NCBI GenBank assembly: GCA_024637305.1
Contig: JAGXFI010000061.1
Coordinates: 1 to 55,380 of the forward strand
Length of the DNA: 55,380 bases
Reading direction: 5' to 3'
Source: Sulfitobacter sp.
Lineage (GTDB): Bacteria > Pseudomonadota > Alphaproteobacteria > Rhodobacterales > Rhodobacteraceae
Shown here: piece after piece, positions 1-10,813 of the stretch
Numbering within the stretch: position 1 is the stretch's first letter
How the letters are laid out: every line of letters starts with the position of its first letter
Translations under genes and position numbers: made by a program
Notes under the pieces: generated by a model
What the model was told of the DNA's origin: nothing
The model's database searches: none
What the model saw: only the letters and a program-made list of their open reading frames with translations

Positions 1-67
1 CCATCTACGTCAGACCTATACCGCGTTCAAGCGCGCCATCAAAAGACCTAAAGCGAAGATATGCGAG
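1..67 (+). other. Window edge upstream of trpG
   Basis: No complete gene fits here. One forward frame is open from base 1 to a TAA at 49-51 and could be the last 16 codons of an upstream gene. The frame of trpG itself is also open to the window edge, so a longer trpG N-terminus cannot be excluded, but the family starts at the [11 protein letters not shown] block. I see no promoter or leader peptide in these bases. Confidence 0.25.
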
Positions 68-649
68 ATGTTGCTGCTCATCGACAATTACGACAGTTTT
101 ACCTACAATCTGGTTCATTATCTCGGCAGCCTTGGCGCTGACGTAACAATTTACCGAAATGACGCAATTACCGTTGCCGACGCCATGGCGCTGCGGCCTG
201 AAGGGGTCGTGCTGTCACCGGGTCCGTGTGACCCCGATCAGGCGGGCATCTGCCTTGCGCTGACACTGGCAGCAGCCGAGGCGCATCTGCCATTGCTGGG
301 GGTGTGCCTGGGGCATCAGACACTTGGTCAGGCCTTTGGCGGCCATGTCGTGCAGGCACGTCAAATCGTGCATGGCAAGATGGGTCAGGTACGCCACTCC
401 GGCGCTGGCCTCTTCAAAGGTCTGCCCAGCCCTTTCGCCGCGACACGTTATCATTCGCTCGTGGTCGACCGTGACAGCCTCCCCGACGCCCTGACGATCA
501 CCGCAGAGCTGGAGGATGGCACGATCATGGGCCTGCAACACCGCGACCTGCCACTTCACGGGGTGCAGTTTCATCCCGAATCCATCCGGTCCGAGCACGG
601 TCACGCATTGTTATCTAATTTCCTGGACATAACGAAGGTTCCCGCATGA
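68..649 (+). CDS. trpG: Anthranilate synthase glutamine amidotransferase subunit (component II)
   Basis: This subunit hydrolyses glutamine and passes ammonia to TrpE, which makes anthranilate from chorismate in the cytoplasm (tryptophan pathway). The 193-residue protein is a complete class I glutamine amidotransferase. It begins with the family block [16 protein letters not shown], has the oxyanion [10 protein letters not shown] loop near residue 51, the nucleophile Cys80 in GVCLGHQ, and the His169/Glu171 pair in FHPES. It overlaps trpD by 4 bases (ATGA), so the two are translationally coupled. TrpE is not in the window. A PabA role in folate synthesis is an alternative because some bacteria share this subunit, but the trp neighbours favour TrpG. 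Confidence 0.95.
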   Translation: MLLLIDNYDSFTYNLVHYLGSLGADVTIYRNDAITVADAMALRPEGVVLSPGPCDPDQAGICLALTLAAAEAHLPLLGVCLGHQTLGQAFGGHVVQARQIVHGKMGQVRHSGAGLFKGLPSPFAATRYHSLVVDRDSLPDALTITAELEDGTIMGLQHRDLPLHGVQFHPESIRSEHGHALLSNFLDITKVPA

Positions 650-1665
650 GCGACACCCTCAAACCCCTGCTGAACGCCGCAGCGAACGGTCCGTTGACCC
701 GCGAACAGGCACGTGCGGCGTTCGATATCCTGTTCGAAGGCGAAGCGACGCCCAGCCAGATCGGCGGCCTTTTGATGGCGCTGCGCACGCGTGGCGAAAC
801 CGTCGATGAATACGCCGCCGCCGCCGCCGCGATGCGTGCCAAATGCAACAAGGTCCGCGCACCCGAGGGGGCGATGGATATTGTCGGAACCGGAGGTGAT
901 GGCAAGGGCACGCTGAATATTTCCACCGCTACGGCCTTTGTCGTGGCGGGCGCAGGCGTGATCGTGGCCAAGCATGGCAACCGCAACCTGTCCTCGAAAT
1001 CCGGTGCTGCGGATGCCTTGGGGCAGATGGGAATAAAGGTCATGGTCGGCGCGCCGGTTGTCGAAAGGGCGCTGCGCGAGGCCGGGATCGGGTTCATGAT
1101 GGCACCGATGCACCATCCCGCGATTGCCCATGTCATGCCGACGCGGTCAGAGCTGGGAACGCGGACGATTTTCAACATTCTGGGACCATTGACCAATCCT
1201 GCGGGAGTCAAACGCCAACTGACGGGCGCGTTTTCGCGCGATCTCATTCGCCCCATGGCCGAAACGCTGCGCGCGCTTGGGTCCGAACAGGCGTGGCTCG
1301 TACATGGCTCGGACGGCACGGACGAGCTGACGATCACCGGCGTCAGCTGGGTGTCCGCGCTCGCGCCTGACGGTACGATCAGCGATTTTGAACTGCACCC
1401 CGAAGAAGCCGGACTGCCGGTGCATCCGTTTGAAGAGATTCTGGGCGGCACGCCTGAAGAGAACACGGTTCACTTCAACGCCCTTCTCGACGGTGCCCAA
1501 TCCGCCTACCGGGACGCGGTGCTGCTGAATTCAGCGGCCGCGCTGGTTGTGGCGGACGCAGCTTCTGACCTGAAGGCAGGCGTTGAAATGGCCCGCGCCA
1601 GCATCGATTCCGGGGCCGCACGCGCCAAGATCACCGCCGTGGCTCAGATCACGCAAGCGGCCTGA
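646..1665 (+). CDS. trpD: Anthranilate phosphoribosyltransferase
   Basis: TrpD joins anthranilate to phosphoribosyl pyrophosphate to give N-(5-phosphoribosyl)-anthranilate, the second dedicated step to tryptophan. The protein has 339 residues, normal for the family. The phosphoribosyl-binding GTGGDG motif lies near residue 82, and [18 protein letters not shown] near residue 107 is the anthranilate/PRPP signature. The start codon overlaps the trpG stop, and its own stop TGA (1663-1665) overlaps the ATG of the next gene by one base, so the genes are read as one operon. No residue of the signature looks altered. Confidence 0.96.
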   Translation: MSDTLKPLLNAAANGPLTREQARAAFDILFEGEATPSQIGGLLMALRTRGETVDEYAAAAAAMRAKCNKVRAPEGAMDIVGTGGDGKGTLNISTATAFVVAGAGVIVAKHGNRNLSSKSGAADALGQMGIKVMVGAPVVERALREAGIGFMMAPMHHPAIAHVMPTRSELGTRTIFNILGPLTNPAGVKRQLTGAFSRDLIRPMAETLRALGSEQAWLVHGSDGTDELTITGVSWVSALAPDGTISDFELHPEEAGLPVHPFEEILGGTPEENTVHFNALLDGAQSAYRDAVLLNSAAALVVADAASDLKAGVEMARASIDSGAARAKITAVAQITQAA

Positions 1666-2324
1666 TGCAATTCGATCTTAGCCGTCTGGGCGCGTGGCGC
1701 GACCTTCCGTTCTTCGACACGGATCTGCCGGCGATCGAACAGAGGCTGGAACCGGACTTCCTGCCACCAAGGCAATGCGTATTCGCCGCGCTTGAAAGAA
1801 CACAGCCTGATGACGTCCGTGTGGTGATACTGGGCCAGGATCCTTACCCGACGCGCGGTCACGCACATGGGTTCGCTTTCTCCGCAGAACGTGAAACGAT
1901 TCCCTTGCCGCGCTCGCTCAGCAACATTTTCAAAGAGATGCAGGATGATCTTCAAGCGCACCCTCCCAATGCCGACCTTCGGTTTTGGGCCGATCAGGGG
2001 GTGCTGTTGCTCAACACGGCGCTGACAGTGCCTGTGGGTACGCCAAACGGCCATTCCGGTCTTGGCTGGGGCCGCCTTGGCGCGCAGGTGTTGGCGCGCC
2101 TGTCGGAACTGCCACGCGCCTATCTGTTGTGGGGGCGTCATGCACAGATGGCAGCCAAGGACGTGGATACGCCGCGCAATCTCAAGATCGAGACCGCGCA
2201 CCCGTCCCCCCTGTCCGCGCGGCGCGGGTTTTTCGGGTCGCGCCCGTTCAGCCGCGTTAATGCGTGGTTGCACGCACAAGGACAGCCCGCCATAAACTGG
2301 ACCGACCCTCCGGAGGTGCCATGA
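1665..2324 (+). CDS. ung: Uracil-DNA glycosylase (family 1)
   Basis: Ung removes uracil from DNA and starts base excision repair. The 219-residue protein has the family 1 water-activating motif as GQDPYP (catalytic Asp59) followed by a GHAHGFAFS block, and the DNA-intercalation loop HPSPLS from His179. Where Escherichia coli has His in GQDPYH there is Pro here. I believe this Pro occurs in related alphaproteobacterial enzymes, but I could not check it. It sits between trpD and trpC with a 1-base overlap upstream and a 4-base overlap downstream, so it is part of the trp transcript although it has no role in tryptophan synthesis. Confidence 0.92.
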   Translation: MQFDLSRLGAWRDLPFFDTDLPAIEQRLEPDFLPPRQCVFAALERTQPDDVRVVILGQDPYPTRGHAHGFAFSAERETIPLPRSLSNIFKEMQDDLQAHPPNADLRFWADQGVLLLNTALTVPVGTPNGHSGLGWGRLGAQVLARLSELPRAYLLWGRHAQMAAKDVDTPRNLKIETAHPSPLSARRGFFGSRPFSRVNAWLHAQGQPAINWTDPPEVP

Positions 2325-3133
2325 CACAGACCATCCTCGACAAGATCAAGGCTTACAAGCTCGAAGAGATTGCCGCCGACAAGGCCAAACGCCCCCTTGC
2401 CGACGTCGAATCGGCAGCCCAGTCCGCCCCACCCGTACGCCCCTTTGCCGAAGCGCTGCACGAGGCGTCCCGCGAAGGCTATGGCCTGATCGCAGAAATC
2501 AAGAAGGCGAGCCCGTCCAAGGGACTGATCCGGGACGACTTCGACCCCTCTGCACTGGCGATGGCCTATGCGGATGGTGGGGCCACCTGTTTGTCCGTGT
2601 TGACGGACACGCCCAGCTTTCAAGGTGCCAAGAAGTTTCTGGTCGACGCCCGCGCCGCCTGCGACTTGCCGGTCCTGCGCAAGGACTTCATGTACGATAC
2701 CTATCAGGTCGCCGAAGCCCGTAGCCTTGGCGCGGATTGCATCCTGATTATCATGGCGTCGGTTTCGGATGCCCAGGCGCTGGAACTTGAGGATGCGGCG
2801 GCCCATTGGGATATGGATGCGCTGATCGAGGTGCATAACGCCGAAGAGCTTGAGCGCGCCAGCCAAATGAAAAGCCGCCTCATCGGGATAAACAACCGTA
2901 ATCTCAATACGTTCGAGACGTCTCTTGATGTGACACGCAGCCTGTCCAAACAAGTCCCGGCAGATCGAACCATCGTCTGCGAAAGCGGACTTTCCACGCC
3001 GAAGGATCTGGCGGATATGGCGATGTATGGTGCCCGTGCCTTCCTGATCGGCGAAAGCCTGATGCGGCAGGAGGATGTCGCCCAGGCGACCCGCGATCTG
3101 CTGGCCAATCCGCTGCGGCCGGGGGGAATGTAA
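2321..3133 (+). CDS. trpC: Indole-3-glycerol phosphate synthase
   Basis: TrpC closes the indole ring, converting carboxyphenylaminodeoxyribulose phosphate to indole-3-glycerol phosphate with loss of CO2. I start it at the ATG at 2321, preceded by GGAGGT at 2312-2317 and overlapping the ung stop as ATGA. An in-frame upstream start would run into ung. The 270-residue TIM barrel has the expected signatures: [10 protein letters not shown] (substrate phosphate and catalytic Lys), [25 protein letters not shown] and SESGL-type [10 protein letters not shown]. TrpF is not fused to it and is not in the window. The stop TAA overlaps moaC by one base. Confidence 0.96.
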   Translation: MTQTILDKIKAYKLEEIAADKAKRPLADVESAAQSAPPVRPFAEALHEASREGYGLIAEIKKASPSKGLIRDDFDPSALAMAYADGGATCLSVLTDTPSFQGAKKFLVDARAACDLPVLRKDFMYDTYQVAEARSLGADCILIIMASVSDAQALELEDAAAHWDMDALIEVHNAEELERASQMKSRLIGINNRNLNTFETSLDVTRSLSKQVPADRTIVCESGLSTPKDLADMAMYGARAFLIGESLMRQEDVAQATRDLLANPLRPGGM

Positions 3134-3606
3134 TGGCGCTTTCGCATTTTGATGGCGACGGTAACGCCCATATGGTCGATGTCTCTGACAAGGATGTCAC
3201 CGCCCGCATCGCAACGGCAGAAAGCTTTATCACGATGCGGATGGAAACCCTTGATATCATTACAGAACGACGCGCCAAGAAAGGCGATGTTCTGGGCGTG
3301 GCACGGCTGGCCGGGATCATGGCTGCGAAGCGAACGCCGGACCTCATTCCGTTATGCCACCCCTTGCCGGTAACGAATGTTACCGTCGATCTGACGCCTG
3401 ACACCGGACTACCCGGTGTCCGCATCACCGCCACGGTCAAGACCACGGGCCAGACCGGGGTCGAGATGGAGGCATTGACCGCCGCGTCTGTCGCTGCGTT
3501 GACCGTCTATGACATGTGCAAGGCTGTGGACAAGGCGATGGAAATCGGTGGCGTCCGCGTCACGCTCAAGGACGGCGGTAAGTCCGGCCGGTACCAAGCC
3601 GGATGA
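3133..3606 (+). CDS. moaC: Cyclic pyranopterin monophosphate synthase
   Basis: MoaC acts with MoaA to form cyclic pyranopterin monophosphate, the first intermediate of molybdenum cofactor. The 157 residues cover the whole family fold: [16 protein letters not shown] at the N-terminus, the LIPLCHPLP motif near residue 73, and the VEMEALTA and DMCKAVDK active-site blocks. The start overlaps the trpC stop by one base and the end overlaps moeA by 4 bases, so cofactor synthesis is coupled to the trp transcript. MoaA is not present here. Confidence 0.96.
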   Translation: MALSHFDGDGNAHMVDVSDKDVTARIATAESFITMRMETLDIITERRAKKGDVLGVARLAGIMAAKRTPDLIPLCHPLPVTNVTVDLTPDTGLPGVRITATVKTTGQTGVEMEALTAASVAALTVYDMCKAVDKAMEIGGVRVTLKDGGKSGRYQAG

Positions 3607-4775
3607 TCTCGGTAGAGCAAGCGCAGGCAAAGCTTGCCGCATTGGTCGCGCCGCTCGATACCGAGCATGTGCCGCTGCGCGATGCCGCCGGTCGCATATT
3701 GGCACAAGACGTGCGCGCGACCAGAACACAACCGCCGTTCGCCGCGTCCTCGATGGACGGATACGCAATGCGCCGCGCCGAGGTGGAACCGGACGCAATG
3801 TTCAAAGTGATCGGGGAATCCGCCGCAGGACACCGGTTCGACGGCAGCCTGCGCGCCGGTCAGGCGGTGCGCATTTTCACCGGCGCACCCGTGCCTGAAG
3901 GTGCCGATTTCGTTGTCATGCAAGAGGATGTGACCCGCCGGGGCGATCTTATCACGCTCGGCCACAAGATCGGTGACAACGACAATATTCGCCCTGCGGG
4001 GGGCGATTTTACGGAAGGGCAAACCGTAAAAGCACCCCTGCGCCTGCGTCCTGCCGATATTGCCCTGTTGGCCGCGATGAATATCGCGCAAGTACCCGTC
4101 ATCCGCAAACCCCTCATCGCGATCCTCGCAACCGGTGACGAACTGGTGCAACCGGGTGAAATCCCCGGGCCGGACCAGATCATTGCCTCCAACAGCTATG
4201 GGATTGCTGCACAGATCGAAGCGTTGGGCGCGACCGCAAGGATGCTGCCCATTGCGGCCGACAGTTCGGCTGCGCTGCGTCAGGCTTTCATGTTGGCACG
4301 GGGGGCCGATTTGATCGTGACCATAGGCGGCGCGTCGGTCGGCGACCATGACCTTGTCGCCCCCGTCGCCGCGGAACTGGGAATGGAGCAGGCCTTCTAC
4401 AAGGTCGCGATGCGCCCCGGCAAACCATTGATGGCGGGCACCCTGCGCGGAACGGCAATGGTCGGGCTGCCCGGTAATCCGGTTTCTGCAATGGTTTGCG
4501 GCGTCGTTTTTGTGGCACCGATGGTGCGGCTCATGCTGGGACTGCCAGATGAAACACCGCGACGCCGCAGGGCCCCGCTCGCTATCGCGCTGCCCTCGAA
4601 CGGGCCGCGGGCGCATTTCATGCGCGCCTATATCGAAGATGACGCGGTCAGGCCCGACATCCGTCAGGACAGCAGCCTGTTGACCGTGCTTGCGGCGGCC
4701 GATGCGCTTCTGCACCGCCCCCCGCACGATCCTGCAAAGAACCCCGGCGACCTCGTGGAATTAATCGAAATTTAA
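3603..4775 (+). CDS. moeA: Molybdopterin molybdenumtransferase
   Basis: MoeA inserts molybdate into adenylylated molybdopterin to finish the cofactor. The 390-residue protein is of normal length. The SSMDGYAM motif lies near residue 48, the molybdopterin-binding-domain motif GGASVGDHD near residue 241, and the GLPGNPVS motif near residue 287. The N-terminal MoeA domain I/II and the C-terminal MoeA domain IV-like segment are both present. It is the last gene of the overlapping run. The following 88 bases hold the lexA promoter. Confidence 0.95.
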   Translation: MISVEQAQAKLAALVAPLDTEHVPLRDAAGRILAQDVRATRTQPPFAASSMDGYAMRRAEVEPDAMFKVIGESAAGHRFDGSLRAGQAVRIFTGAPVPEGADFVVMQEDVTRRGDLITLGHKIGDNDNIRPAGGDFTEGQTVKAPLRLRPADIALLAAMNIAQVPVIRKPLIAILATGDELVQPGEIPGPDQIIASNSYGIAAQIEALGATARMLPIAADSSAALRQAFMLARGADLIVTIGGASVGDHDLVAPVAAELGMEQAFYKVAMRPGKPLMAGTLRGTAMVGLPGNPVSAMVCGVVFVAPMVRLMLGLPDETPRRRRAPLAIALPSNGPRAHFMRAYIEDDAVRPDIRQDSSLLTVLAAADALLHRPPHDPAKNPGDLVELIEI

Positions 4776-4802
4776 CCGGTTTCAGGCCAAGTTACCAAAA
4801 GG

Positions 4803-4831
4803 TTGACACAAAACGAGAACAACCCTAGAAC
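4803..4831 (+). promoter_or_regulatory. lexA promoter with alphaproteobacterial LexA (SOS) box
   Basis: A consensus -35 TTGACA (4803-4808) is followed after 17 bases by a -10-like TAGAAC (4826-4831). Over the -10 lies GAACAACCCTAGAAC (4817-4831), an exact GAAC-N7-GAAC direct repeat, the form of LexA box known in alphaproteobacteria. LexA bound here would block RNA polymerase, so this reads as autorepression relieved by DNA damage. Confidence 0.9.
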
Positions 4832-4863
4832 AAATGCAACACACCGCAAAACGGGGGACAGGC

Positions 4864-5565
4864 ATGCTTACGAAGAAACAGCTCGATCTTTTGGCGTTCA
4901 TACACAAAAGGGTGCAGCGCGACGGGGTCTCTCCCAGCTTTGATGAAATGAAGGAAGCGCTTGATTTGCGGTCTAAATCGGGCATCCACCGGCTGATCAC
5001 GGCGCTGGAGGAACGCGGTTTCATTCGCAGGATGGCGCACCGCGCCCGCGCGCTCGAGATCGTGAAACTTCCCGAAAGCCTAGGCGGGGACGCTACGGTC
5101 GGATTCACCCCACGTATCATCGATGGCGACCGTCCGGACGTGCCCCAACCTAAAGGCGCGCGCGAGATTACGACAGCCCATGCAATCGAATTGCCCGTGA
5201 TGGGCAAGATCGCTGCCGGCGTTCCGATTGAGGCGATCAACCAGCACTCCCATTCCGTAGCTGTTCCGAGCGGCATGATTTCCGGCTCAGGCGAACACTA
5301 TGCTCTTGAGGTCAAAGGCGATTCGATGATCGACGCCGGAATCAACGATGGCGACGTCGTGGTGATCCGCGAAACTTCTGTTGCGGATGACGGTGATATC
5401 GTCGTGGCATTAGTGGATGATCAGGAAGCAACCTTGAAGCGCTTCAAGCGCCGTGGCACCTCCATCGCGCTCGAAGCGGCGAACCCCGCCTACGAAACCC
5501 GCGTCTTACCGGCTGACAAGGTCAAGGTTCAAGGACGCCTGGTCGGACTGATCCGCTCTTACTGA
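4864..5565 (+). CDS. lexA: LexA repressor / SOS response autopeptidase
   Basis: LexA represses DNA-damage genes and cuts itself when bound to RecA filaments. I choose ATG 4864 ([10 protein letters not shown]), preceded by GGGGGACA. The upstream ATG at 4834 would lie at about the transcription start. The 233 residues have an N-terminal winged helix (1-65), the Ala118-Gly119 cleavage site in IAAGV, and the catalytic Ser154 (GDSMID) and Lys192 (TLKRFK). The gene has its own SOS box at 4817-4831. It ends 2 bases from the convergent comEC stop, leaving no room for a separate terminator. All catalytic residues are intact. Confidence 0.97.
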   Translation: MLTKKQLDLLAFIHKRVQRDGVSPSFDEMKEALDLRSKSGIHRLITALEERGFIRRMAHRARALEIVKLPESLGGDATVGFTPRIIDGDRPDVPQPKGAREITTAHAIELPVMGKIAAGVPIEAINQHSHSVAVPSGMISGSGEHYALEVKGDSMIDAGINDGDVVVIRETSVADDGDIVVALVDDQEATLKRFKRRGTSIALEAANPAYETRVLPADKVKVQGRLVGLIRSY

Positions 5566-5567
5566 GG

Positions 5568-7613
5568 CTACTTGGGCCATTGCGTCCAAAGGCGGTCCCC
5601 CACAGCGGAACGTGCGGTGACCGTTTTCCACCCTTCGGGTTTGCGAAGCAACGCCACCGAACCCGTGCCGCGCAAGCGCTCCGGCCCGAAATAGTCGCAC
5701 CCCGCGCCCTTGTCCCCATTCCATGTGACGGAACTGACGACGATCTGACCCGCACCGCAGCCGCTGAACTCTGCGGCGGCGCGTTTTCCGGACAGATGGA
5801 TGATTTCAACCTCTCCAGCTTTCCAGCGGGTCGCGGCTGTGGCCTGCTCCGCCCCATCACCGTCGTTTTCCAGCCAGTTCTTTGCGACAAACCCTGCACC
5901 GCGAGGTTTGCTTAGCGCGCGACCATCGGGCGTCATCACGCCGACCAACGCGCCGGTATCGGCGATCAACAGCGCTGGCCGTTCCGCCGTGTACCACAGC
6001 GCGAAGGCCAGCGCCATCGACGCCAAGCCGGCGAAACGCGCACGCCCCTGCCAAAGCAGCACAAACAGAAATCCGAGCGACAAAAGCGGCAGCACCCATG
6101 GCCCCGGCCCCGGCACGAACCCGCGCGCGCCGTCAAGGTTTGCAACCGTGTCCGCTACCCACAGGATCCACCGCAGGCCAAGGCCCATGGCCCATAGCCC
6201 CAGCGCTTCGAGACCGAACGGGGCGAGCACGAGCGCCGCAACAGCCGCCGGAATGACCAACACACCCATCAGCGGCACCGACGACAGATTTGCGATCAGA
6301 CCGTAATGCGCGATGGCATTGAAATGCGCGGCGGCAATCGGCGCGGTCGCAAAGCCTGCAACGCCAGAGCTGAGAATGACCGCTATCACGGGTTTCGCCC
6401 ACGACGGTCCCCCCCTCCAGCCGCTATCGCGAATCCAGCCGAAAATCGCGACCAGCGCTGTTGTCGCCGCGAATGACATCTGGAATCCCGGCCCCATCAA
6501 CGCTTCGGGGCGCATCACCAGAACGATGATCGCGGCCATTGCGACGCCGCGCAGGCTGAGCGCGCGGCGGTTAACCATCAGCGCGCACAAGGCCACCGCG
6601 ACCATTATGATGAAGGCACGCTGCGTGGCCACGTTGCCGCCCGAAAGCGCGAGATACCCCGCAGCCGCTATCAACGCCCCGCCTGCCGCCATGCTCCGCG
6701 CCGGCCAGCGCAGCGAGACAGCAGGAATCAGCGCAAAGACGATACGAAGCGCGGCAAAGACGACGCCGGTCAGCAGACCCATGTGCAATCCTGAAATGGC
6801 CAGCAGATGCGCAAGGTTGCTGATCCGCAGATCGAGCAGCGCGTCCTGGCTGATGGCGCTTCGGTCTCCGGTGGTAAGCGCCGCTGCAAACCCGCCCAAA
6901 TCTCCCGGCAGCACCTCTTGGATTCGTGCGGACGCAGCCATGCGGATACGAAAGACGGCCATCGAGAATTGTCCGCGTTCGGCGTGGGACACGCCAAGCA
7001 TCGGCACGCGGGAATAGCCGACGGCCCCAAGGCGCGCGAACCACGCGTGCCGTTGAAAATCAAAGCCGCCCGGCTCGACCGGCCCCGAGGGCGGCGACAG
7101 ATGCGCCGTTGTCATGATCCGCAGACCGGGGGACAGGACGATGTCGGCGCTTCGGTCGCCATGCAGCGACAGGCGCACGCGATGGGGCGTGTTGCGAGGC
7201 GCGATCTTGCCCAGGACCACCTGATCAAGCGTCAGCCGCAGGGCATCCGATTGGCTGCGGTCGATGGCGACGATGCGGCCCTCGACCGGACCATAATAGC
7301 GCCAGCCCAGGACCGGCCCCGTCACGGAATGTGCACGAATGCCCGCCAGGACGAAGCCCATTGCGATCAGGCACCCGGCCACCGCGAACGGTGAGACGGT
7401 CTCGGGCAATCTGCGCGCCAAAAGGGCAAGACCCAGCACCGCCATCACGACTCCCGTCAAATATGCGCGCGAGGGTTCCCATGTGAGGCTGAAAAATATC
7501 CCTACACCGACAGCAAGGCACACCGGTACCCAGCCAAACATCGACCCCCGTTGCAGCAGCATCATCTGAATGAACGCGAGGCGCAGCCCCATGCTTGCCC
7601 CCGTTGGCTGCAC
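5568..7613 (-). CDS. comEC: ComEC/Rec2-type DNA uptake channel
   Basis: ComEC is the inner-membrane channel through which single-stranded DNA enters the cytoplasm during transformation. In Rhodobacter capsulatus it is also needed by cells that receive gene transfer agent DNA. The 681-residue protein has N-terminal membrane segments, a soluble OB-like region (DUF4131 type, about residues 50-200), and the Competence domain with the marker LAISGLHMGL near residue 270 and many membrane helices after it. The C-terminal 120 residues are soluble but lack a clear HxHxDH metallo-beta-lactamase motif, so the nuclease-like domain is missing or degenerate. The start is uncertain: 7613 or an internal ATG at 7592. 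It is divergent from gltX. Confidence 0.88.
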   Translation of the reverse strand: MQPTGASMGLRLAFIQMMLLQRGSMFGWVPVCLAVGVGIFFSLTWEPSRAYLTGVVMAVLGLALLARRLPETVSPFAVAGCLIAMGFVLAGIRAHSVTGPVLGWRYYGPVEGRIVAIDRSQSDALRLTLDQVVLGKIAPRNTPHRVRLSLHGDRSADIVLSPGLRIMTTAHLSPPSGPVEPGGFDFQRHAWFARLGAVGYSRVPMLGVSHAERGQFSMAVFRIRMAASARIQEVLPGDLGGFAAALTTGDRSAISQDALLDLRISNLAHLLAISGLHMGLLTGVVFAALRIVFALIPAVSLRWPARSMAAGGALIAAAGYLALSGGNVATQRAFIIMVAVALCALMVNRRALSLRGVAMAAIIVLVMRPEALMGPGFQMSFAATTALVAIFGWIRDSGWRGGPSWAKPVIAVILSSGVAGFATAPIAAAHFNAIAHYGLIANLSSVPLMGVLVIPAAVAALVLAPFGLEALGLWAMGLGLRWILWVADTVANLDGARGFVPGPGPWVLPLLSLGFLFVLLWQGRARFAGLASMALAFALWYTAERPALLIADTGALVGVMTPDGRALSKPRGAGFVAKNWLENDGDGAEQATAATRWKAGEVEIIHLSGKRAAAEFSGCGAGQIVVSSVTWNGDKGAGCDYFGPERLRGTGSVALLRKPEGWKTVTARSAVGDRLWTQWPK

Positions 7614-7727
7614 TGGATAAACAGAAGCAACCCTAGTCCTAGCTGGTTACCAATGCGTTAACATGCTTCCCACCCTTGGCCGCATCGGTGGCCGCCCCAA
7701 AAGCCCACCGAAAGGTTGAATGCTCTC

Positions 7728-9137
7728 ATGAACACCCCCGTCGTCACCCGATTTGCCCCTTCGCCCACGGGCTTCCTGCATATCGGCGGGGCGCGCACGG
7801 CCCTGTTCAACTGGCTCTATGCACGCGGACGCGGCGGCAAGTTTCTGTTGCGGATAGAGGATACCGATCGCGCGCGCTCCACGCCCGATGCGACGCTGGC
7901 GATCCTTCAGGGCATGGCGTGGCTTGGCCTCGACCATGACGGCGACATCGTCAGTCAGTTCGAGAACGCCCCGCGTCATGCGCAGGTCGCGCAGGAGCTT
8001 CTGGCGAAAGGGGCTGCGTACAAATGCTTTGCCACGCAAGAAGAGATCGAAGCCTATCGCGAAGCTGCCCGCACCGAGGGACGCAGCACGCTCTACCGGT
8101 CGCCATGGCGCGATGCGGACCCAGCATCGCACCCGGATGCGCCATATGTCATTCGTATCAAGGCACCGCTTGAGGGCGAGACCGTTATTCGTGATGCCGT
8201 GCAAGGGGATGTAACCATCAACAACGATCAGCTCGACGATATGGTGCTGCTGCGGTCCGACGGCACGCCCGTATATATGTTGGCGGTGGTGGTGGACGAT
8301 CACGATATGGGCGTCACGCATGTGATACGCGGCGATGACCATCTCAACAATGCGGCACGTCAGATGATGATCTATCACGGGATGGATTGGGACGTACCGG
8401 TCTGGGCGCATATTCCGCTGATCCACGGTGACGACGGCAAGAAACTGTCCAAACGCCACGGCGCATTGGGCGCTCAGGAATATCAGATCCTGGGCTATCC
8501 GGCAGCTGGAATGCGCAACTATCTGGCGCGTCTGGGATGGAGCCATGGGGACGACGAGTTCTTCACCGATGCACAAGCGCTGGACTGGTTCGATCTGGAC
8601 GGTATCCGCCGCAGTCCCGCGCAATTCGACCTCAAGAAACTCGCCAATATCTGCGGTCAACATATCGCGGTTGCGGATGATGCCGCGCTGCGGCAGGAAA
8701 TCGAACGCTATCTGGCCGCTGCCGGTCTGCCTGCCCTGACGGAAACGCAGGCATCCGGGTTGGAGCGTGCGATGTACTGCTTCAAGGAGCGCGCGAAAAC
8801 CCTGCCCGAACTTCTTGATAAGGGTCACTTTATCCTCACATCGCGCCCGATAGCGGCTGATGAGAAATCGGCGGTGCATCTGGACGCGGAAGGGCGCGGC
8901 CACCTCGTGGAATTGACGCCGCAGCTGCAAACTGCTAGCTGGAAGCGTGAGACATTGGAAGACATCCTCAACGGCTATTGCGCAGTAAGGGACGTCAAAT
9001 TCGGAAAACTTGCTGGCCCTCTGAGGGCAGCTCTTGCGGGACGGTCCGCGACCCCATCGGTCTTTGACATGATGCTGGTGCTGGGACGCGATGAAACCGT
9101 TGCCCGTTTGACGGATGCGAGCCACGAGCGGCGTTAA
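7728..9137 (+). CDS. gltX: Glutamate-tRNA ligase
   Basis: GltX charges tRNA-Glu with glutamate. The class I signatures are clear: [13 protein letters not shown] (HIGH region, residues 9-21) and KLSKRHGA (KMSKS region, near residue 239), followed by an anticodon-binding helical domain. I prefer ATG 7728 ([11 protein letters not shown]), 469 residues. An in-frame TTG at 7716 lies directly on the AAAGG sequence that probably serves as ribosome site. Many alphaproteobacteria carry two GltX paralogues, and one may charge tRNA-Gln for amidation. This one cannot be assigned further from sequence. Confidence 0.95.
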   Translation: MNTPVVTRFAPSPTGFLHIGGARTALFNWLYARGRGGKFLLRIEDTDRARSTPDATLAILQGMAWLGLDHDGDIVSQFENAPRHAQVAQELLAKGAAYKCFATQEEIEAYREAARTEGRSTLYRSPWRDADPASHPDAPYVIRIKAPLEGETVIRDAVQGDVTINNDQLDDMVLLRSDGTPVYMLAVVVDDHDMGVTHVIRGDDHLNNAARQMMIYHGMDWDVPVWAHIPLIHGDDGKKLSKRHGALGAQEYQILGYPAAGMRNYLARLGWSHGDDEFFTDAQALDWFDLDGIRRSPAQFDLKKLANICGQHIAVADDAALRQEIERYLAAAGLPALTETQASGLERAMYCFKERAKTLPELLDKGHFILTSRPIAADEKSAVHLDAEGRGHLVELTPQLQTASWKRETLEDILNGYCAVRDVKFGKLAGPLRAALAGRSATPSVFDMMLVLGRDETVARLTDASHERR

Positions 9138-9238
9138 CGCGCCCGCAACGTTCGCAGGATAAGAACCACGGCGACCCCTGAGGGATCGCACCAGACGACG
9201 GGGCAAAGCACCCGCACGCCATCGACAGGAGGGGCACG

Positions 9239-10534
9239 ATGACCGACAAGAAAAAATCCGCAACGCTGACCATCGGGGACGACAGCTATGAACTGCCGAT
9301 CCTCAGCCCGACCGTTGGTCCCGACGTGATCGACATCCGCAAACTCTATGCCCAGGCGGGCGTATTCACCTACGACCCCGGCTATACCTCTACGGCAGCC
9401 TGCGACAGCACGATCACCTTCATCGACGGCGATAAAGGGAAGTTGCTGCACCGTGGCTATCCGATCGACCAGTTGGCCGAGAAATCACATTACCTCGAAG
9501 TATGCTATTTGCTGCTTTATGGTGAACTCCCCTCTCCGGCGGAGCTTGAAGATTTTGAATCGCGCGTGACAAATCACACGATGTTGCACGAACAGATGAT
9601 GTATTTCTTCCGTGGCTTCCGCCGCGACGCGCATCCGATGGCCGTCATGGTCGGCGTAGTGGGTGCGATGTCTGCATTCTATCACGACAGCACGGACATC
9701 ACTGACGAGTGGCAGCGCGAAGTGGCGTCGATCCGGCTGATCGCCAAGATGCCGACAATCGCCGCCATGGCCTATAAATATACAGTTGGGCAGCCCTTCG
9801 TATATCCGCGCAATGATCTGGACTACGCGTCCAACTTCCTGCGCATGTGTTTTGCCGTTCCGGCAGAGGATTACGTGGTAAATCCGATTCTCGCCCGCGC
9901 GATGGACCGGATCTTTACGCTGCACGCGGACCATGAGCAGAATGCGTCAACCTCGACCGTGCGTCTGGCATCGTCCTCGGGCGCAAACCCTTTCGCCTGC
10001 ATCGCCGCCGGCATTGCATGCCTCTGGGGTCCTGCGCATGGCGGAGCAAACCAGGCCTGTCTGGAAATGCTCAAGGAAATCGGCACGCCGGACAAGATTC
10101 CCGAATATATCGCGCGCGCCAAGGATAAGGATGATCCGTTCCGCCTGATGGGCTTTGGCCACCGTGTCTACAAGAACTTCGATCCACGCGCGACGGTGAT
10201 GAAACAGTCCGCAGACGAGGTTCTCGAACTCTTGGGGATTGAAAACAACCCAGTCCTTCAAGTTGCCAAGGAACTGGAAAAACAGGCCCTGGAAGACCCG
10301 TATTTCTCGGAGAAAAAGCTGTTCCCGAACGTCGATTTCTATTCCGGAATCATTCTGGAGGCGATGGGCTTCCCCACGTCGATGTTTACCCCCATCTTTG
10401 CATTGTCACGCACGGTTGGCTGGATTTCGCAATGGAAAGAGATGATTGCGGATCCACAGAACAAGATCGGACGCCCGCGTCAGCTCTATCTCGGTGAGAC
10501 GTCCAGAGACTATGTTGATATCGAGAAACGCTGA
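9239..10534 (+). CDS. gltA: Citrate synthase (type II, hexameric)
   Basis: GltA condenses acetyl-CoA with oxaloacetate to citrate, entering the TCA cycle. The 431 residues are typical of the proteobacterial type II enzyme. Catalytic histidines lie in [10 protein letters not shown] and [14 protein letters not shown], with the Asp in the C-terminal DFYSG block. The AGGAGGGG sequence ends 5 bases before ATG 9239. It follows gltX in the same direction after 101 bases and is closed by a strong hairpin at 10551-10583. Confidence 0.97.
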   Translation: MTDKKKSATLTIGDDSYELPILSPTVGPDVIDIRKLYAQAGVFTYDPGYTSTAACDSTITFIDGDKGKLLHRGYPIDQLAEKSHYLEVCYLLLYGELPSPAELEDFESRVTNHTMLHEQMMYFFRGFRRDAHPMAVMVGVVGAMSAFYHDSTDITDEWQREVASIRLIAKMPTIAAMAYKYTVGQPFVYPRNDLDYASNFLRMCFAVPAEDYVVNPILARAMDRIFTLHADHEQNASTSTVRLASSSGANPFACIAAGIACLWGPAHGGANQACLEMLKEIGTPDKIPEYIARAKDKDDPFRLMGFGHRVYKNFDPRATVMKQSADEVLELLGIENNPVLQVAKELEKQALEDPYFSEKKLFPNVDFYSGIILEAMGFPTSMFTPIFALSRTVGWISQWKEMIADPQNKIGRPRQLYLGETSRDYVDIEKR

Positions 10535-10550
10535 GACGTGATTGACGAAA

Positions 10551-10583
10551 TGCAAAGCCCCGGTCATGTGCCGGGGCTTTGCA
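10551..10583 (+). terminator. Hairpin terminator after gltA
   Basis: A perfect 13-bp stem, TGCAAAGCCCCGG (10551-10563) with CCGGGGCTTTGCA (10571-10583), closes on a 7-base loop. It starts 16 bases after the gltA stop. The following T tract is short (TTT), so termination may be helped by the A/T pairs at the base of the stem. Nothing downstream is read from it. Confidence 0.85.
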
Positions 10584-10813
10584 TTTGCAGTACCTCCGGA
10601 CGACGCTGTCCCGATCGATGTCTTCGTCGGCCTAGCCTTGAAAAAATGGCGGGTTCGTGGCAGGTGTTCACTCAGTAAGGATTGGTTGTCACTTGATGGA
10701 GAAACCTCCGAATCATTCGAATCGCCCGCACCTCTTCGGTTGATCTCGAAATAATCACAGTAAAAACAGCATATTGTTGCGGACCACATTTCGCGCGTTT
10801 GCAACAGCGAAGC

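Noticed and set aside
3507-4727. A 406-codon open frame on the minus strand opposite moeA
   Set aside because: The moeA frame has all family motifs. The antisense product has no domain and no start signal.
9146-9170. GTTC and GAAC words upstream of gltA as an SOS box
   Set aside because: They are in opposite orientation and wrong spacing for the GTTC-N7-GTTC direct repeat.
7647-9263. A 538-codon open frame on the minus strand opposite gltX
   Set aside because: It lies wholly opposite gltX, which has complete synthetase motifs. It has no ribosome site and its Arg/Gln/His-rich translation is the usual shadow of GC-rich coding DNA.
10542-10754. A 70-codon forward frame after gltA
   Set aside because: Its start lies in the gltA terminator stem and no ribosome site precedes it. 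Composition is not protein-like.
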